This document shows positions 26,916 through 37,011 of a stretch of DNA of 64,000 bases, in pieces. The notes under the pieces were generated by a model, which was not told where the DNA came from, ran no database searches, and saw only the letters and a list, made by a program, of their open reading frames with translations. Both the position numbers and the translations under genes were made by a program. This DNA comes from Dyadobacter sp. LHD-138 (GTDB taxonomy: Bacteria > Bacteroidota > Bacteroidia > Cytophagales > Spirosomataceae): positions 1 through 64,000 of the forward strand of contig NZ_JAVFVU010000041.1 of the NCBI RefSeq assembly GCF_030929615.1, given 5' to 3'. Position 1 is the stretch's first letter; each line of letters opens with the position of its first letter.

Positions 26916-28151
26916 TTATTCGCTGACATAATCCTTTTTGAAAAAAAATCCTGTCGCAATTGCCGCGGAACAACCCGCTAAAATGTAACCAATAGCTAAT
27001 AATGAAAGTCCATTTTCCATACCCAAAACGGGTTTAAGATAACCAAGCATAGCCGGCGACAAGGAACCGATCAGAAAACCGAACATGACAAACAACCCTA
27101 CGGTAATCGATCGGCGGGCAGGTTCCACAAAATCAAATAAAGTAGCATAGATATTGGCATCATAAAATCCTCTGAACAAACCAAAAACGGCCAGCGCGAA
27201 ATATGTCATATACAGACCATCTGCCTGCGCCATCCATACGATGAAAGGTGCTCCCGCCAGCAATGCCCCGGTTAAAATAACCATACGTGCTTTCTTATTG
27301 GTTAATACCCACGCATCGGATAATTTACCGGAAATCATAACACCCACAAAGGCTGCCGCATGATGGTAAAACATGGAAGAAAATCCGGCATCACGCAACG
27401 ACAAATGAAATTTTTCATACAGAAATGTAGGCATCCAGGTCATGTAACCCACATTCACAAATATCATCCCCGCAAAAGCAAAAGTCAGTAAAAGAACTGT
27501 GGGCTTTTTAAAGAATGCCCGAACCCCCTCTTTTATCAGCTTTGATTCTTTCGCCTCTATTTTAGGTATCGAATTTTCCAGTCTGAAAGCAAGTATAACC
27601 GATAAGGCGCATCCGATTGAACCAAATATCACAAAGGAATATCTCCAGCCATAACGCTCGGCAATAGAGCCCACTAAAAAACCACTTACAATAACGCCTG
27701 CATATAGGGCCGTCTGGTGTATGCTCATGGCTACAGCCCTTGTTTTTTTATGATACTCACCGATGAGCGCATTAGCTGCGGGGGCGTAAAATGATTCTCC
27801 TCCCCCAACGGCAATACTTCTGAACAATATCAAATGCAGAAGGCTAATACTGTATCCTGTAAGAAAAGTGGCTATACTCCAGAATAGAAGACTCCCGGCA
27901 ATCACCCACTTACGATCAAAGTAGTCACCAACAATGCCGCCTATTGGAATACATATACCTAGGCTAAACACAAATATGGAGGCTACCAGACCCAACTGAC
28001 CTTCGGTAAGGCCCAGGTCCGTTTTAACCAGCGGGATTACGAAATTGAAAATTTGCCGGTCTGCCTGATTGAAGAAAAAAGCAAACCAAAGCAGTAAAAG
28101 TAATTCCCATTTATACCAGGGACGTTTTTTTAATCTATTTTCAGCTTCCAT
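26916..28151 (-). CDS. MFS transporter (sugar-acid type), locus C
   Basis: This 411-residue carrier has about 12 helices and is paralogous to the locus A carrier along its whole length. Shared stretches include LWFAFFFNQADRQIFNFVIP, RSIAVGGGESFYAPAANALI and FSSMFYHHAAAFVGV. The motif A region reads GDYFDRKWVIAGSLLFW. It starts 3 bp after the SDR gene ends. It lies upstream of the aldonate-dehydratase-like gene, which supports transport of a sugar acid or its precursor across the inner membrane. Confidence 0.88.
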   Translation of the reverse strand: MEAENRLKKRPWYKWELLLLLWFAFFFNQADRQIFNFVIPLVKTDLGLTEGQLGLVASIFVFSLGICIPIGGIVGDYFDRKWVIAGSLLFWSIATFLTGYSISLLHLILFRSIAVGGGESFYAPAANALIGEYHKKTRAVAMSIHQTALYAGVIVSGFLVGSIAERYGWRYSFVIFGSIGCALSVILAFRLENSIPKIEAKESKLIKEGVRAFFKKPTVLLLTFAFAGMIFVNVGYMTWMPTFLYEKFHLSLRDAGFSSMFYHHAAAFVGVMISGKLSDAWVLTNKKARMVILTGALLAGAPFIVWMAQADGLYMTYFALAVFGLFRGFYDANIYATLFDFVEPARRSITVGLFVMFGFLIGSLSPAMLGYLKPVLGMENGLSLLAIGYILAGCSAAIATGFFFKKDYVSE

Positions 28152-28153
28152 AT

Positions 28154-28909
28154 TTATCGAAAATTAGCTCCGCCATTGATATCAATCGTGGCACCCGTGA
28201 TGTAATCTCCCCCTTCGCCGGCGAGATATGCAACCGCCAACCCCACCTGACGAGGCGTGCCAAGTCCCAACGGAATTGATTTCGCCAGGTCATTCACCTG
28301 TTCCTCTCCATGCGTCTGAAATAACAACTCGGTCCCAATGAGCCCGGGAGCTACCGCATTCACGTTAATGCCAAGGGGAGCACCAGTGCGTGCCAAAGTT
28401 TTAACAAAACCAAGGATACCACTTTTACTGCTCGCATAATGTACATGACCGAACAACGCGCCCCGCTCGCCAACGACGGAACTGATACAGATGATACGCC
28501 CACTTTTCTGATTTGCCATGATTTTCATGGCTTGTCTGGAACACAGGAAAGTACTGGTCAGATTGGTATCGATGATTCTTTGCCAATCCACCAGTTCCGT
28601 TTCAAAAATGTCCTTCGGTTGATTGGTGCCGGCATTATTCACTAAAATATCCAACTGCCCAAATTTTTCAATGATCTGGTCAAAGAGATCCTTTACCTCT
28701 TTCTCCAGACGCACATCCGCTTTTATGATAATAACCTTTCTGCCCATTGCCTTTATTCTGTCAGCAAGCTGCTGAGCCTCATCATCAATTGCTTCGGCGT
28801 TTATAACGATATCCGCCCCTTTTTCAGCCAATACCAGGGCTATCCCTTTTCCAATTCCTTTGGTAGAACCCGTAATCAATGCAACCTTTCCTTCCAGTTC
28901 TGAATTCAT
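28154..28909 (-). CDS. SDR-family NAD(P)-dependent oxidoreductase, locus C
   Basis: The 251 residues have classical SDR motifs: TGSTKGIG (13-20), NNAG (about 91-94), the catalytic Ser in CISS, and HYASSKSG providing Tyr and Lys. The C-terminus GATIDINGG is typical. It is a close paralogue of 5758-6510. In this locus it probably makes or consumes the aldonate handled by the neighbouring dehydratase, but the direction and substrate cannot be read from sequence. It follows the DUF6259 gene by 40 bp. Confidence 0.93.
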   Translation of the reverse strand: MNSELEGKVALITGSTKGIGKGIALVLAEKGADIVINAEAIDDEAQQLADRIKAMGRKVIIIKADVRLEKEVKDLFDQIIEKFGQLDILVNNAGTNQPKDIFETELVDWQRIIDTNLTSTFLCSRQAMKIMANQKSGRIICISSVVGERGALFGHVHYASSKSGILGFVKTLARTGAPLGINVNAVAPGLIGTELLFQTHGEEQVNDLAKSIPLGLGTPRQVGLAVAYLAGEGGDYITGATIDINGGANFR

Positions 28910-28949
28910 TGTCGTGATTTATAAATAATACTAGATTACCCTGCTGTTA

Positions 28950-31082
28950 TTATTTGCCTGATTTCTCATAAATCAGCACCGTAAGGCCATGCTTGCTCAA
29001 CTTCACGCCGTACCCTTTACTACCCATATTTTCAAGCTTCACCTCCCCTGCTACGGATGATTCCAGAAATTTGTATCCGGGAACAGAAATTATTCCATCT
29101 ACCTGGCCTTCCGTGCTTTGCGTGACGACAACTGCCATTTTATGCCCATTTACAAAGCTGCGGGCTTGTATTTTAGCATTATCAACGGAAAATCCGTCTG
29201 TATCCTGATATGTACCCGCTAACAACAGGGATTTGTACTTTTCCTTGATCTGGTTAATTGCTGCCAGATATTTTTGATAGCGGGGTGTCTGATCAATCAG
29301 GTCTCTGCACCGATATATTTCAATATCATTACGCAAACCTTTTAGAACGGTATGATTTACACGTCTCTCAATATCCGTATCATCCCGTATCTCCCGGTCC
29401 GAAATGATCACCTCAGGAAATGTGTACCGCGCCCAGTCAATAAAACTGGTGTTTCCTGTTGCGCCGTAGATATTGTGGATGTAATCCACGTGCTGAGCCG
29501 TTACGTCTGTGAACCATTCCGTCCCAATAGCAAAGTTCTTATCCCGCGTATCGATATGATCATGAACCATTTCAAGAGCCCTGGCTTTGTCGGCAATAAT
29601 ATGCGTATTAGGAATCGGAAATTCTTTACTCAAATCCCAGTTTGACGTACTTTCACCGTAACCTAACTGGTCAAAGAAAACACTGTTAGCCCCATACCCG
29701 ATAGCCAGATCGGCCATTTCGATTAACTTTTTCTGCCATTTAGGATTTCTCGTGTCCGCGACAGCAAAGGTCCGCGAGTTATAACTGCCTGTAAATGTCC
29801 CGAGTCCTTTAAAACGATACGATTCGGTTATTTCCGATCCCGTGTTATCTTTAAAAACAAGCTCCTTTCCAGGCCCTGTGTTATAATATGCACTTTCCTT
29901 GTCTATGAGTTTTCCATTGAAGTAGAGCAACACCTTTCCTCCCCCCTTTTTATATTCGGCAATTGCCTTTTTCCAACCAGCATCACCGCCCTGTGCAGGA
30001 TCCGTTGAATAATTCGGGTTGCCATTATCCATACCACTTTCCCACCACCCAAATGGAAAAACGGCGTCAGCGCCCACACTTTGACCAACACTTTTTATTC
30101 TATTCCCTAAGTCGGTATATTTAAAAAAGGTTTCTCCGTATTGATGCCTGAATATAATTCGCTGCCAGCTTTTCATTTCCTTCACCCATTGTGGAATTGT
30201 GTTATTTTTCCACCATGTATTTGCCCAGTTTCTATATATTTTGGACGTTTCGTGCCAGCTTCCCGTGTACGGAATGATTACGTTGGCATCGCAGCGCCAC
30301 TTTTCACCTGCCATACAATTCGGATATTTGAACATACCTGCTTCCAGTTCTTTGAATTCTCCTTTGGCATCCGGGTACAGACGCAGACCGTGCCAGGTAT
30401 CCTGAAATGTAGTGTCATGACTGCCGAAATACAATCCCTCATTGGCGGCAGGAAATGCAAAACAATTGGAGGCCGCACCGGAAGGATATTTTAAGTCCAT
30501 CTGGCGGTAATATTGAGAGGGCGCCATGTATGGCGGGTTATTTCCCTTTTCTAAAATTTCCTTTCTGGGGTCCGGGTACAACTGGCCTCCGAAATAGGTC
30601 GTGAGCAGGCTTTGCCCTTTACTTAATTGCAGGTTTCCAACCAGCGGATAATGAAGTTCCCTGACAATGGTGTGGGGCTCGTTGTTAACCACCTCAGAAA
30701 CAAAACGAACCTGATTTTCTTCCAGAATAACATGAAGGACCAGGCCTATTTTCACTTCATTATCCCTGGATTTCAAACTGCTATATGAAATTTTCAACTG
30801 ATTACCTTCCCTGGTCACAGCAGGAATATTATCCTTGGTAACCACTTCGATCTCCTTTTCTTTTTTTGTATCGTAATAAAGCCTCCAAATGGGTCGACCA
30901 GATGCATACTCGTGTCCAGTGCGGATATTTTTCAGCGATTTCAGATTGCCGCTGGGGTCAAAAGAAATCTCTATATTATCATTCCTTAGCGTAAGTGGAG
31001 ACTGGCTTAAAGCCATTACAGGCAAGCCGATCAGGGCCAACATGACAATTAATTTACACAGTTGCTTTTCAATGTTTTTCAT
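28950..31082 (-). CDS. Exported DUF6259-like protein, probable glycoside hydrolase, locus C
   Basis: The 710 residues begin with a signal peptide (about 1-27, ending MALSQ). The order of segments matches the locus A protein: a beta-rich N-terminus (PLTLRNDNIEISFDPSGNL), a barrel-like middle (GADAVFPFGWWESGMDNGNP; GGKVLLYFNGKLIDKESAYY; GYGANSVFFDQLGYG) and the late TFPEVIISDREIRDD part. Overall similarity to the locus A paralogue is moderate, so the two may act on related but different linkages. Candidate acidic residues sit at the ends of the FGWWESG and FFDQLG strands (inference). Confidence 0.72.
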   Translation of the reverse strand: MKNIEKQLCKLIVMLALIGLPVMALSQSPLTLRNDNIEISFDPSGNLKSLKNIRTGHEYASGRPIWRLYYDTKKEKEIEVVTKDNIPAVTREGNQLKISYSSLKSRDNEVKIGLVLHVILEENQVRFVSEVVNNEPHTIVRELHYPLVGNLQLSKGQSLLTTYFGGQLYPDPRKEILEKGNNPPYMAPSQYYRQMDLKYPSGAASNCFAFPAANEGLYFGSHDTTFQDTWHGLRLYPDAKGEFKELEAGMFKYPNCMAGEKWRCDANVIIPYTGSWHETSKIYRNWANTWWKNNTIPQWVKEMKSWQRIIFRHQYGETFFKYTDLGNRIKSVGQSVGADAVFPFGWWESGMDNGNPNYSTDPAQGGDAGWKKAIAEYKKGGGKVLLYFNGKLIDKESAYYNTGPGKELVFKDNTGSEITESYRFKGLGTFTGSYNSRTFAVADTRNPKWQKKLIEMADLAIGYGANSVFFDQLGYGESTSNWDLSKEFPIPNTHIIADKARALEMVHDHIDTRDKNFAIGTEWFTDVTAQHVDYIHNIYGATGNTSFIDWARYTFPEVIISDREIRDDTDIERRVNHTVLKGLRNDIEIYRCRDLIDQTPRYQKYLAAINQIKEKYKSLLLAGTYQDTDGFSVDNAKIQARSFVNGHKMAVVVTQSTEGQVDGIISVPGYKFLESSVAGEVKLENMGSKGYGVKLSKHGLTVLIYEKSGK

Positions 31083-31113
31083 CTTATCATTTTAAATGTA
31101 ATTCATAACTTCC

Positions 31114-32874
31114 TTAAAAGTACCCTTCATTCTGCTCCTCAGCTATCGGTCCGCCATTTTCTATTCTGTCAATATGTTCCTGCGGTATAGGACGCAGTTT
31201 ATGGAAACTTTTCACAAGAGGGGCTGCAATGGGATTAAGTGCTTTTACTCTGTTCAGGAATGTTTCGGTACGCACCAGGTCAAACCACCGATCATTGTCG
31301 CCACCCAGTTCTCGGGCTCTTTCTTCAAGAATAAAATCCCGGAGTTTTTCAAAACTGTTTATTTTATCCTCAGTAATCAGCATCTTATTTCCTGTCCCGG
31401 TAGTAAGTTCTGAAAACGCCCCGCCTTCGACCAGATAAAACTGCTTGGGTTTCGCCTCTCCTTGCTTATAGGCAGCCCTGCTTCTTACAACATTAATGAA
31501 TTTCACTGCCGACTGATAATTTTTGTTTCTTCCGTGCGCTTCTGCTGCAATAAGGTATGTCTCGCCCAGCCACATCAGCGTAAAATCCAGCGTGCCATTT
31601 TGATCGTTGACGTTCGTCTTTCTGGGATCCAGATGATATTTATATTGAGGAAACAGCCTGGTTGTAAATTTATTACGCGGAAGCCACAAATATGGTTTTC
31701 CCCCAACCTGCCCGGCGGGAATATCCGGATTCATCGAAACATATAAAGCGGTGTCCCCTATGGCAAACCTGGCTTTCCCTACCAATTCTGGTTTAGGCGC
31801 GTCGCTTGCCGTCCATTTAGGAATATTATCCCCTCTATTGCATAACCAGGCCGTATTGAAGGACTTATAAAACCGGGAATCATTCTTACGGTTATACAGA
31901 TCGTAAAAGTATTCGGTTGGACGCAGCCTCACATAGGGCAGTCCATATTCAAGGGATGGCTGTAATCCAGCAACAGTCTCATATTGAATGGTATAAACCC
32001 TACCCATTTCACTACCCGTACCATTGATCAGTCTATCCGTAGAATACTGGACAGAAAACAGCGCTTCTTTATTTTTCTCATTCTGCCAACCTCTCACGGC
32101 ATCGTAATCAGCCAGGAGTCCGTCTTTAAAGGCGATTACTTTCTCGGCAAAATAAGCTGCACTGTCCATATCTGTATTTTTCTGGCCCCGATCCTCAGCC
32201 ACCGCACTTCCACGTGTAAGGTATACCTTAGCCAATAAATGCTGAGCCGCAGATTGGGTTGGACGCGCATAATCCGGTTGAACAGCGGGTAGATAGTTTG
32301 CAGAAAATGTTAGATCCGCGATGATAGCCTTGTAGATTTCGGCCACTGAAGCTCTTTTTATTTCCCGGATTGCGCTGATGTTTTCATCCAGCAATAGCGG
32401 GGCCTTGCCAAAACTCTGTACAAGAACAAAATAATAGTAAGCGCGCAAAAACTTCACTTCTCCCAGGCGTTTATTTTTGCCTTCCTGGGTTCTGAGCGTA
32501 GATTCTCCGGCAATATCAGGTATTCGGTTTATAGCTATATTACAAGAATTAATCCCTTTATAGAAGTTTGTCCAGAGGGCACTAAAATTGGAATTCGCAG
32601 GCCCTATTTCGGAAGTATAAACATGAAATTCGTTTCCGGAAGAAACGCTGGTGGACTGCCATAAATCGGTTCCGAAATTACTCATTCTCACACCGCTTTC
32701 CGTTCCACCAAAGGCCCGCAGGGGAGCATAGGAAGCCCAAACCAACGATTCAATTCCTTTCTCCGTATTATAATACTCATAGCTAATTCCGGAAACCATT
32801 TCCTCCTTCAAAAAATCCTGGCAGGAAGTAGAGATCATTGCAATCAGAAGCAAAATGCTAATTCTATTTCTCAT
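31114..32874 (-). CDS. SusD/RagB-family outer-membrane lipoprotein, locus C
   Basis: The 586-residue length is large for the family. The lipoprotein signal ends ISTSC (Cys18). Typical parts are FLRAYYYFVLVQSFGKAPLL, AQHLLAKVYLTRGSAVAEDR and the C-terminal RARELGGDNDRWFDLVRTET with LRPIPQEHIDRI. The middle (about 280-420) carries an extra insertion compared with the locus A partner. It lies 17 bp downstream of susC and is its surface partner. Confidence 0.94.
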   Translation of the reverse strand: MRNRISILLLIAMISTSCQDFLKEEMVSGISYEYYNTEKGIESLVWASYAPLRAFGGTESGVRMSNFGTDLWQSTSVSSGNEFHVYTSEIGPANSNFSALWTNFYKGINSCNIAINRIPDIAGESTLRTQEGKNKRLGEVKFLRAYYYFVLVQSFGKAPLLLDENISAIREIKRASVAEIYKAIIADLTFSANYLPAVQPDYARPTQSAAQHLLAKVYLTRGSAVAEDRGQKNTDMDSAAYFAEKVIAFKDGLLADYDAVRGWQNEKNKEALFSVQYSTDRLINGTGSEMGRVYTIQYETVAGLQPSLEYGLPYVRLRPTEYFYDLYNRKNDSRFYKSFNTAWLCNRGDNIPKWTASDAPKPELVGKARFAIGDTALYVSMNPDIPAGQVGGKPYLWLPRNKFTTRLFPQYKYHLDPRKTNVNDQNGTLDFTLMWLGETYLIAAEAHGRNKNYQSAVKFINVVRSRAAYKQGEAKPKQFYLVEGGAFSELTTGTGNKMLITEDKINSFEKLRDFILEERARELGGDNDRWFDLVRTETFLNRVKALNPIAAPLVKSFHKLRPIPQEHIDRIENGGPIAEEQNEGYF

Positions 32875-32891
32875 TTTCTTATCGTTTTATT

Positions 32892-35800
32892 TTAAAAGGA
32901 AAGACTTACGCCACACATGGCCGTGCGGGTGCTAGGTGTTGTAAATCCGGTTGCACCCTCAGGATCCGAGCCCATGTATTTTGTAAAAAGAAAGGGGTTC
33001 AACGCTGTTACATATATGCGTAATTGACTCATTCTCATGGCATTCAAAACCGTCTTTGGCAGCGTGTAGCCCAAGGAAATTTGCCTAACGCGAACAAATG
33101 AAGCGTCATGATAATTGAGGGCAGTAGAATTAAGTGGGACCTGCCTGCCATTGCGAGGTCTTGGATAGTCATTGGTAGGATTCTCCGGGGTCCAGTAATT
33201 TACATTGAGCCAATTAAATCTCCCTTCATACAACCCGTCCTGAAGATCGAAACCATCATTCAACTTCTGACCCATCCTGGCAAATACCATAAAAGAGAAA
33301 TCGAAACCTCTGTCGGCAAACGTGCTCGAAAAACTACCGGACCATTTTGGAACTGCGGACCCAAGAATCACCCGGTCATCCTGATTGATTCTTCCGTTGC
33401 CATCGACATCCTCTAACTTAATTTCACCCGGAGCGAAAGTGCTTCCGTTTGCATTATACCCTTTAATTTTCTCAAGATCTTCCGGTGTATTTTGCCAGAT
33501 ACCGATTTTTTTAAAGTCATAGTGCGTAGCGACCGGCTGGCCAATAAACCACTTGTTGCCTATATCGTTTACTTTTCCATTTGCCAACTCCAGTATTGCC
33601 TCTTTATTTCTGGTAAAAATCCAGTCTGTCGACCAGCTTAACCCGTCCCTATTGTCCAGTATTTTTGCATTTAATGAAATTTCAATGCCTGTGTTCCTGG
33701 TCCTGCCAATGTTTTCGGTGATCTGTCCAAAACCTGATGCCGTAGGAAGCTGGCGTGAAAGAATCAGATCGGTTGTCAGCTGTCTATACCAGTCGATGGC
33801 TCCTGATATCCTGTAATTAAATAGTCCAAAATCCAGGCCAATGTCGGTTTGTCCTGTGTTTTCCCACTTAAGATTCGGATTGTATAATAAGTTGGGCTGG
33901 TATCCAAATGCCGGACTGTTATCATTGGCATAGCTCGTTCTGCCTAATGACCCAAGCGTTTGATATGGACTTATGGAGGTGTTCCCTGTGTTGCCGTGAC
34001 TGGCACGCAGTTTCAATTCCGACAAAGGTGTCCATGACTTCAAGAAATCCTCCTCCGAAATATTCCACCCAACTGCAACTGAAGGGAAAAAGTTGAATTT
34101 ATTTCCTTCTGCTAACCTGGATGATCCATCATACCTGCCTGTTAATGTAACCAAATACTTTCCATTGAAGCTATAATTAAAACGGCCCATGTATGAATTC
34201 AACCGCCATTTCTGATAATTAGAACCAAGACTGTTTATCGTACTTGCAGATCCCAAATTATACCAGAGCTGATACTCGTAAGGTAAGCCCTGCACACCCG
34301 CCGCGCTGGTTTCTACTACATCCTGTTCGACACTGTGCAGGAGCGTAGCCATCACTTTATGCTTCCCGGCAAAAGTCCGGTTAAAATTCAGCTGATTGTC
34401 CAGGGTATAATGAAAATTTTGACCCGTGCTGTAAGTTGAAGTCGGTAAACCTCCCAAAAGCGCAAGGCTTCCCTGAAAGGTTCCTGATCTGTTTAGTCGA
34501 AAATCCGGCCCAAAATTCAGTTTATAAGTCAATCCATCCAGCAACTTAGCCTCTACAAAAAAGCTTCCGTAAAAGTGCTTTGTCGTATGCTCGTTTTGAG
34601 TATTATTTAAACGGTTCACCGGATTGGATTGTGAAGTTTCGCCCGCGGGATAAAGAACAGGAACACCGTTGTCATCATAAATTGGAGCTAAAGGCAGCAT
34701 CCGCAAGGCCTGCAGAAACGTGTTGGCCGTTTCGTTATTTTTATTAAATGACCCTGATAAAGTTCCGCCAAAGGTGATAATCTTATTCACCTGATGATCA
34801 ACGGTCATGCGTATACTGGAGCGGGAATAGTCAAAACCCTTCAGTATTCCAGTATTCTTATAATACCCTCCTGATACAGAAAACCGTGTTTTTTCACTTC
34901 CACCCGAAAAACTAAGCTGGTGATCCAGTACCGTCCCGGTCCTCATCACTTCATTCAGCCAATCGAAAGAACGCACCTTGGCAGGATCATAATTTCCTTC
35001 CGCATCATAGGCCATCGCCACCGATTCAATGACATTAGGATCAGGAAAGTAAAATACGTTCTGATCCAATGCAAGCGAAGGCTTATCCGAATTGTAATTC
35101 CCGGTAGCTCTCCTTGCCTCTCTCCTGAATGCGGCAACCTGCGCTCCGTTCATCATGTCCAACCGTCTTAACTCCTTCTGCACGCCATAGTAAGCACTGT
35201 AACTTATCTTAGAGGGGCCCACCTTACCACGTTTTGTACTGATAATAACCACCCCATTGGCCCCTCTGGAACCATAAATTGCTGTGGCAGAAGCATCTTT
35301 CAATACTTCCATCGATTCAATGTCATTGGAATTGACGTCATTCAAATTGCCAATCAACGGAATGCCGTCTACGACAATCAAAGGTTGATTTGAGGCATTA
35401 ATGGATCGGTTTCCACGTATTCTGATTTGAGGTACAGCACCTGGCGCCTGCGAGGTATTATAGACGTCAACCCCCGCCGCCATCCCCTGCAAAGATTGTG
35501 CAGCATTTAATGCCGGCACTTGCGCTAACTTTTTAGCACTTATGGAAGCTATTGCTCCGGTAATGTCTCGTTTTTGCTGTGTTCCATAACCGACAACCAC
35601 TACTTCGTCCAGATTGTTAACGTCGGCGCTCATTATGGCATCGATAACAAGCCTGCCGTCCATAGGAACTTCCAGGGGCTGAAAGCCAATGAACGAGAAT
35701 GATAATGTACCGCTATTGTCAGCTGCTTTTAACGAGTAATATCCTGTGGTATCCGTTTGTGTACCAATAGAACTTCCCTTTATTACCACATTAACAAAAG

Positions 35801-35945
35801 GCAATGCCGAGCCATTGGCGGCGGTCACCCTCCCTGATAAATTAGCTTGCTGCCCGTATGCGGACAAGAAGACAAACTTTAAAGAACACAGCAGAATTAC
35901 GACCCGCCACCTTTCGGGCCAGCCCCGGAGTTTTCTATATTTCAT
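32892..35945 (-). CDS. SusC/RagA-family TonB-linked transporter, locus C
   Basis: The 1017 residues comprise a signal peptide, a carboxypeptidase-regulatory-like domain (ANLSGRVTAANGSALPFVNV), a plug (NLDEVVVVGYGTQQKRDITG; signature DASATAIYGSRGANGVVIIS) and a barrel ending CGVSLSF. As in locus A there is no STN domain, consistent with GntR rather than sigma/anti-sigma control. Its promoter region (35946-36200) carries the GntR palindrome. It heads the six-gene operon that runs down to 25641. Confidence 0.95.
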   Translation of the reverse strand: MKYRKLRGWPERWRVVILLCSLKFVFLSAYGQQANLSGRVTAANGSALPFVNVVIKGSSIGTQTDTTGYYSLKAADNSGTLSFSFIGFQPLEVPMDGRLVIDAIMSADVNNLDEVVVVGYGTQQKRDITGAIASISAKKLAQVPALNAAQSLQGMAAGVDVYNTSQAPGAVPQIRIRGNRSINASNQPLIVVDGIPLIGNLNDVNSNDIESMEVLKDASATAIYGSRGANGVVIISTKRGKVGPSKISYSAYYGVQKELRRLDMMNGAQVAAFRREARRATGNYNSDKPSLALDQNVFYFPDPNVIESVAMAYDAEGNYDPAKVRSFDWLNEVMRTGTVLDHQLSFSGGSEKTRFSVSGGYYKNTGILKGFDYSRSSIRMTVDHQVNKIITFGGTLSGSFNKNNETANTFLQALRMLPLAPIYDDNGVPVLYPAGETSQSNPVNRLNNTQNEHTTKHFYGSFFVEAKLLDGLTYKLNFGPDFRLNRSGTFQGSLALLGGLPTSTYSTGQNFHYTLDNQLNFNRTFAGKHKVMATLLHSVEQDVVETSAAGVQGLPYEYQLWYNLGSASTINSLGSNYQKWRLNSYMGRFNYSFNGKYLVTLTGRYDGSSRLAEGNKFNFFPSVAVGWNISEEDFLKSWTPLSELKLRASHGNTGNTSISPYQTLGSLGRTSYANDNSPAFGYQPNLLYNPNLKWENTGQTDIGLDFGLFNYRISGAIDWYRQLTTDLILSRQLPTASGFGQITENIGRTRNTGIEISLNAKILDNRDGLSWSTDWIFTRNKEAILELANGKVNDIGNKWFIGQPVATHYDFKKIGIWQNTPEDLEKIKGYNANGSTFAPGEIKLEDVDGNGRINQDDRVILGSAVPKWSGSFSSTFADRGFDFSFMVFARMGQKLNDGFDLQDGLYEGRFNWLNVNYWTPENPTNDYPRPRNGRQVPLNSTALNYHDASFVRVRQISLGYTLPKTVLNAMRMSQLRIYVTALNPFLFTKYMGSDPEGATGFTTPSTRTAMCGVSLSF

Positions 35946-36133
35946 TGGAACATATATTTGATTGGTTTTAAAACACCTTAATACAGAACAATCAGAACAC
36001 TACATGGCTAAGTCCTGTAATCCTGACCTGTTTACTTGAATCTCATGCTTAACTTTTCGGCATTGCATCCTTTCAGGACACTAGAATCAATTATAAAATC
36101 TGCAACTATAATTATATTTTACAAATGTAGCAT

Positions 36134-36163
36134 AAATTATATATTGTATACAATATATAATTT
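36134..36163. promoter_or_regulatory. GntR operator upstream of the locus C susC
   Basis: A perfect 30-bp palindrome is centred on ATTGTATACAAT (core 36143-36154), with arms extending through ATATA to AAATT. The same 12-bp core recurs once more, in the promoter of the adjacent gntR-type gene. TGTATACA-type dyads are the operator form of FadR/FCD-subfamily GntR proteins. It lies about 190 bp upstream of the susC start. Confidence 0.75.
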
Positions 36164-36203
36164 AAAATATTTTTTGAAGGGCTTATTGATCACTGTAAAC
36201 GCC

Positions 36204-36250
36204 AGAACACCTCAGGGCTCGTGGAAATTCCACGAGCCCTGAGGTGTTCT
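36204..36250. terminator. Perfect 23-bp inverted repeat after the gntR-type gene
   Basis: Two 23-bp arms (36204-36226 and 36228-36250) are perfectly complementary around a single central base. The outer part reads AGAACACCTCAGGG and mirrors as CCCTGAGGTGTTCT. It sits 34 bp beyond the gntR stop on the minus strand. It has no T-tract. It is the longest of several such operon-end hairpins in the window. Confidence 0.55.
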
Positions 36251-36283
36251 ATTCCGTCTCTTTGACAGGTAAGTAGCGTTAAC

Positions 36284-36967
36284 TTAGTTGCCCCTGCGGC
36301 TTATTTGACTTATTAAATCTGCCTTCGCCGCGACACAGTGGGCAGTAGCAGCCTTTTCAACTGCGATAACATCCCTTTTATCCAAAGCTTTAATGATATT
36401 CCGGTGCTCTTCGATGACTTCCGCTAACCGATCAGGGCCATAACCATGCGTAAAGCGAAGCGTGTTAATAAGTTGCCAGTGCTTTTCCAAAATCTGCGAC
36501 CCTTCCGGGTTATTTGCCACAGCATAAATGGTTACGTGGAAAAGCTTGTTTAGTTTTACGCAAAGATCATAATCCTTTTTTTTTGCAGCCAGTTCATACT
36601 TACCTTGTATTTGGATAAGCTCCTTAACATCCTTATCCTGTATATGATCGATGCTCTTAACAGTCAGGTAGACCTCAATCAGCTGGCGTATGTCATACAT
36701 ATTTTCCAGAAAACCCTGATCGATCTGCCGTACATGGGCACCTTTATTAGGTTCAATAATGATAAGGCCTTCGCCTTGCAGCTGCTGCAAAGCCTCTCTG
36801 ATAGGCATCTGGCTAACAGAGTACCGATCAATGAGCTCAGCAATCTTAAGGCGCTTCCCAGAAGGAAAATAACCACTCACTATATCTTCTCTCAACTTCT
36901 CCCTTACCCGGGAGTACGTTGGGTCTGCAAGTTTCTCAACCAGACCAGCTTCTGTCGAATTCTTCAA
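36284..36967 (-). CDS. GntR-family (FadR/FCD) transcriptional regulator of locus C
   Basis: The 227 residues begin with a winged helix at about 18-82 (REKLREDIVSGYFPSGKRLK; SQMPIREALQQLQGEGLIII; NKGAHVRQID). An FCD effector domain follows, with the metal-site histidines visible in LNKLFHVTIY, VIEEHRNIIKALDKRD and ATAHCVAAKADL. FCD regulators commonly sense sugar acids or related carboxylates, which fits the aldonate-dehydratase-like gene it precedes. Its own promoter carries the ATTGTATACAAT site (37012-37023), so autoregulation is likely. Confidence 0.93.
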   Translation of the reverse strand: MKNSTEAGLVEKLADPTYSRVREKLREDIVSGYFPSGKRLKIAELIDRYSVSQMPIREALQQLQGEGLIIIEPNKGAHVRQIDQGFLENMYDIRQLIEVYLTVKSIDHIQDKDVKELIQIQGKYELAAKKKDYDLCVKLNKLFHVTIYAVANNPEGSQILEKHWQLINTLRFTHGYGPDRLAEVIEEHRNIIKALDKRDVIAVEKAATAHCVAAKADLISQISRRGN

Positions 36968-37011
36968 TTTCTATCGTTTTATTAAACAAATATAGTTAAG
37001 AAGAATTCAAT

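Noticed and set aside
35953..35960. TATATTTG on the plus strand next to the locus C susC start
   Set aside because: It matches TAnnTTTG, but no terminator follows on that strand, so there is no support for an opposite-strand RNA as in loci B and D; AT-rich chance is likely.
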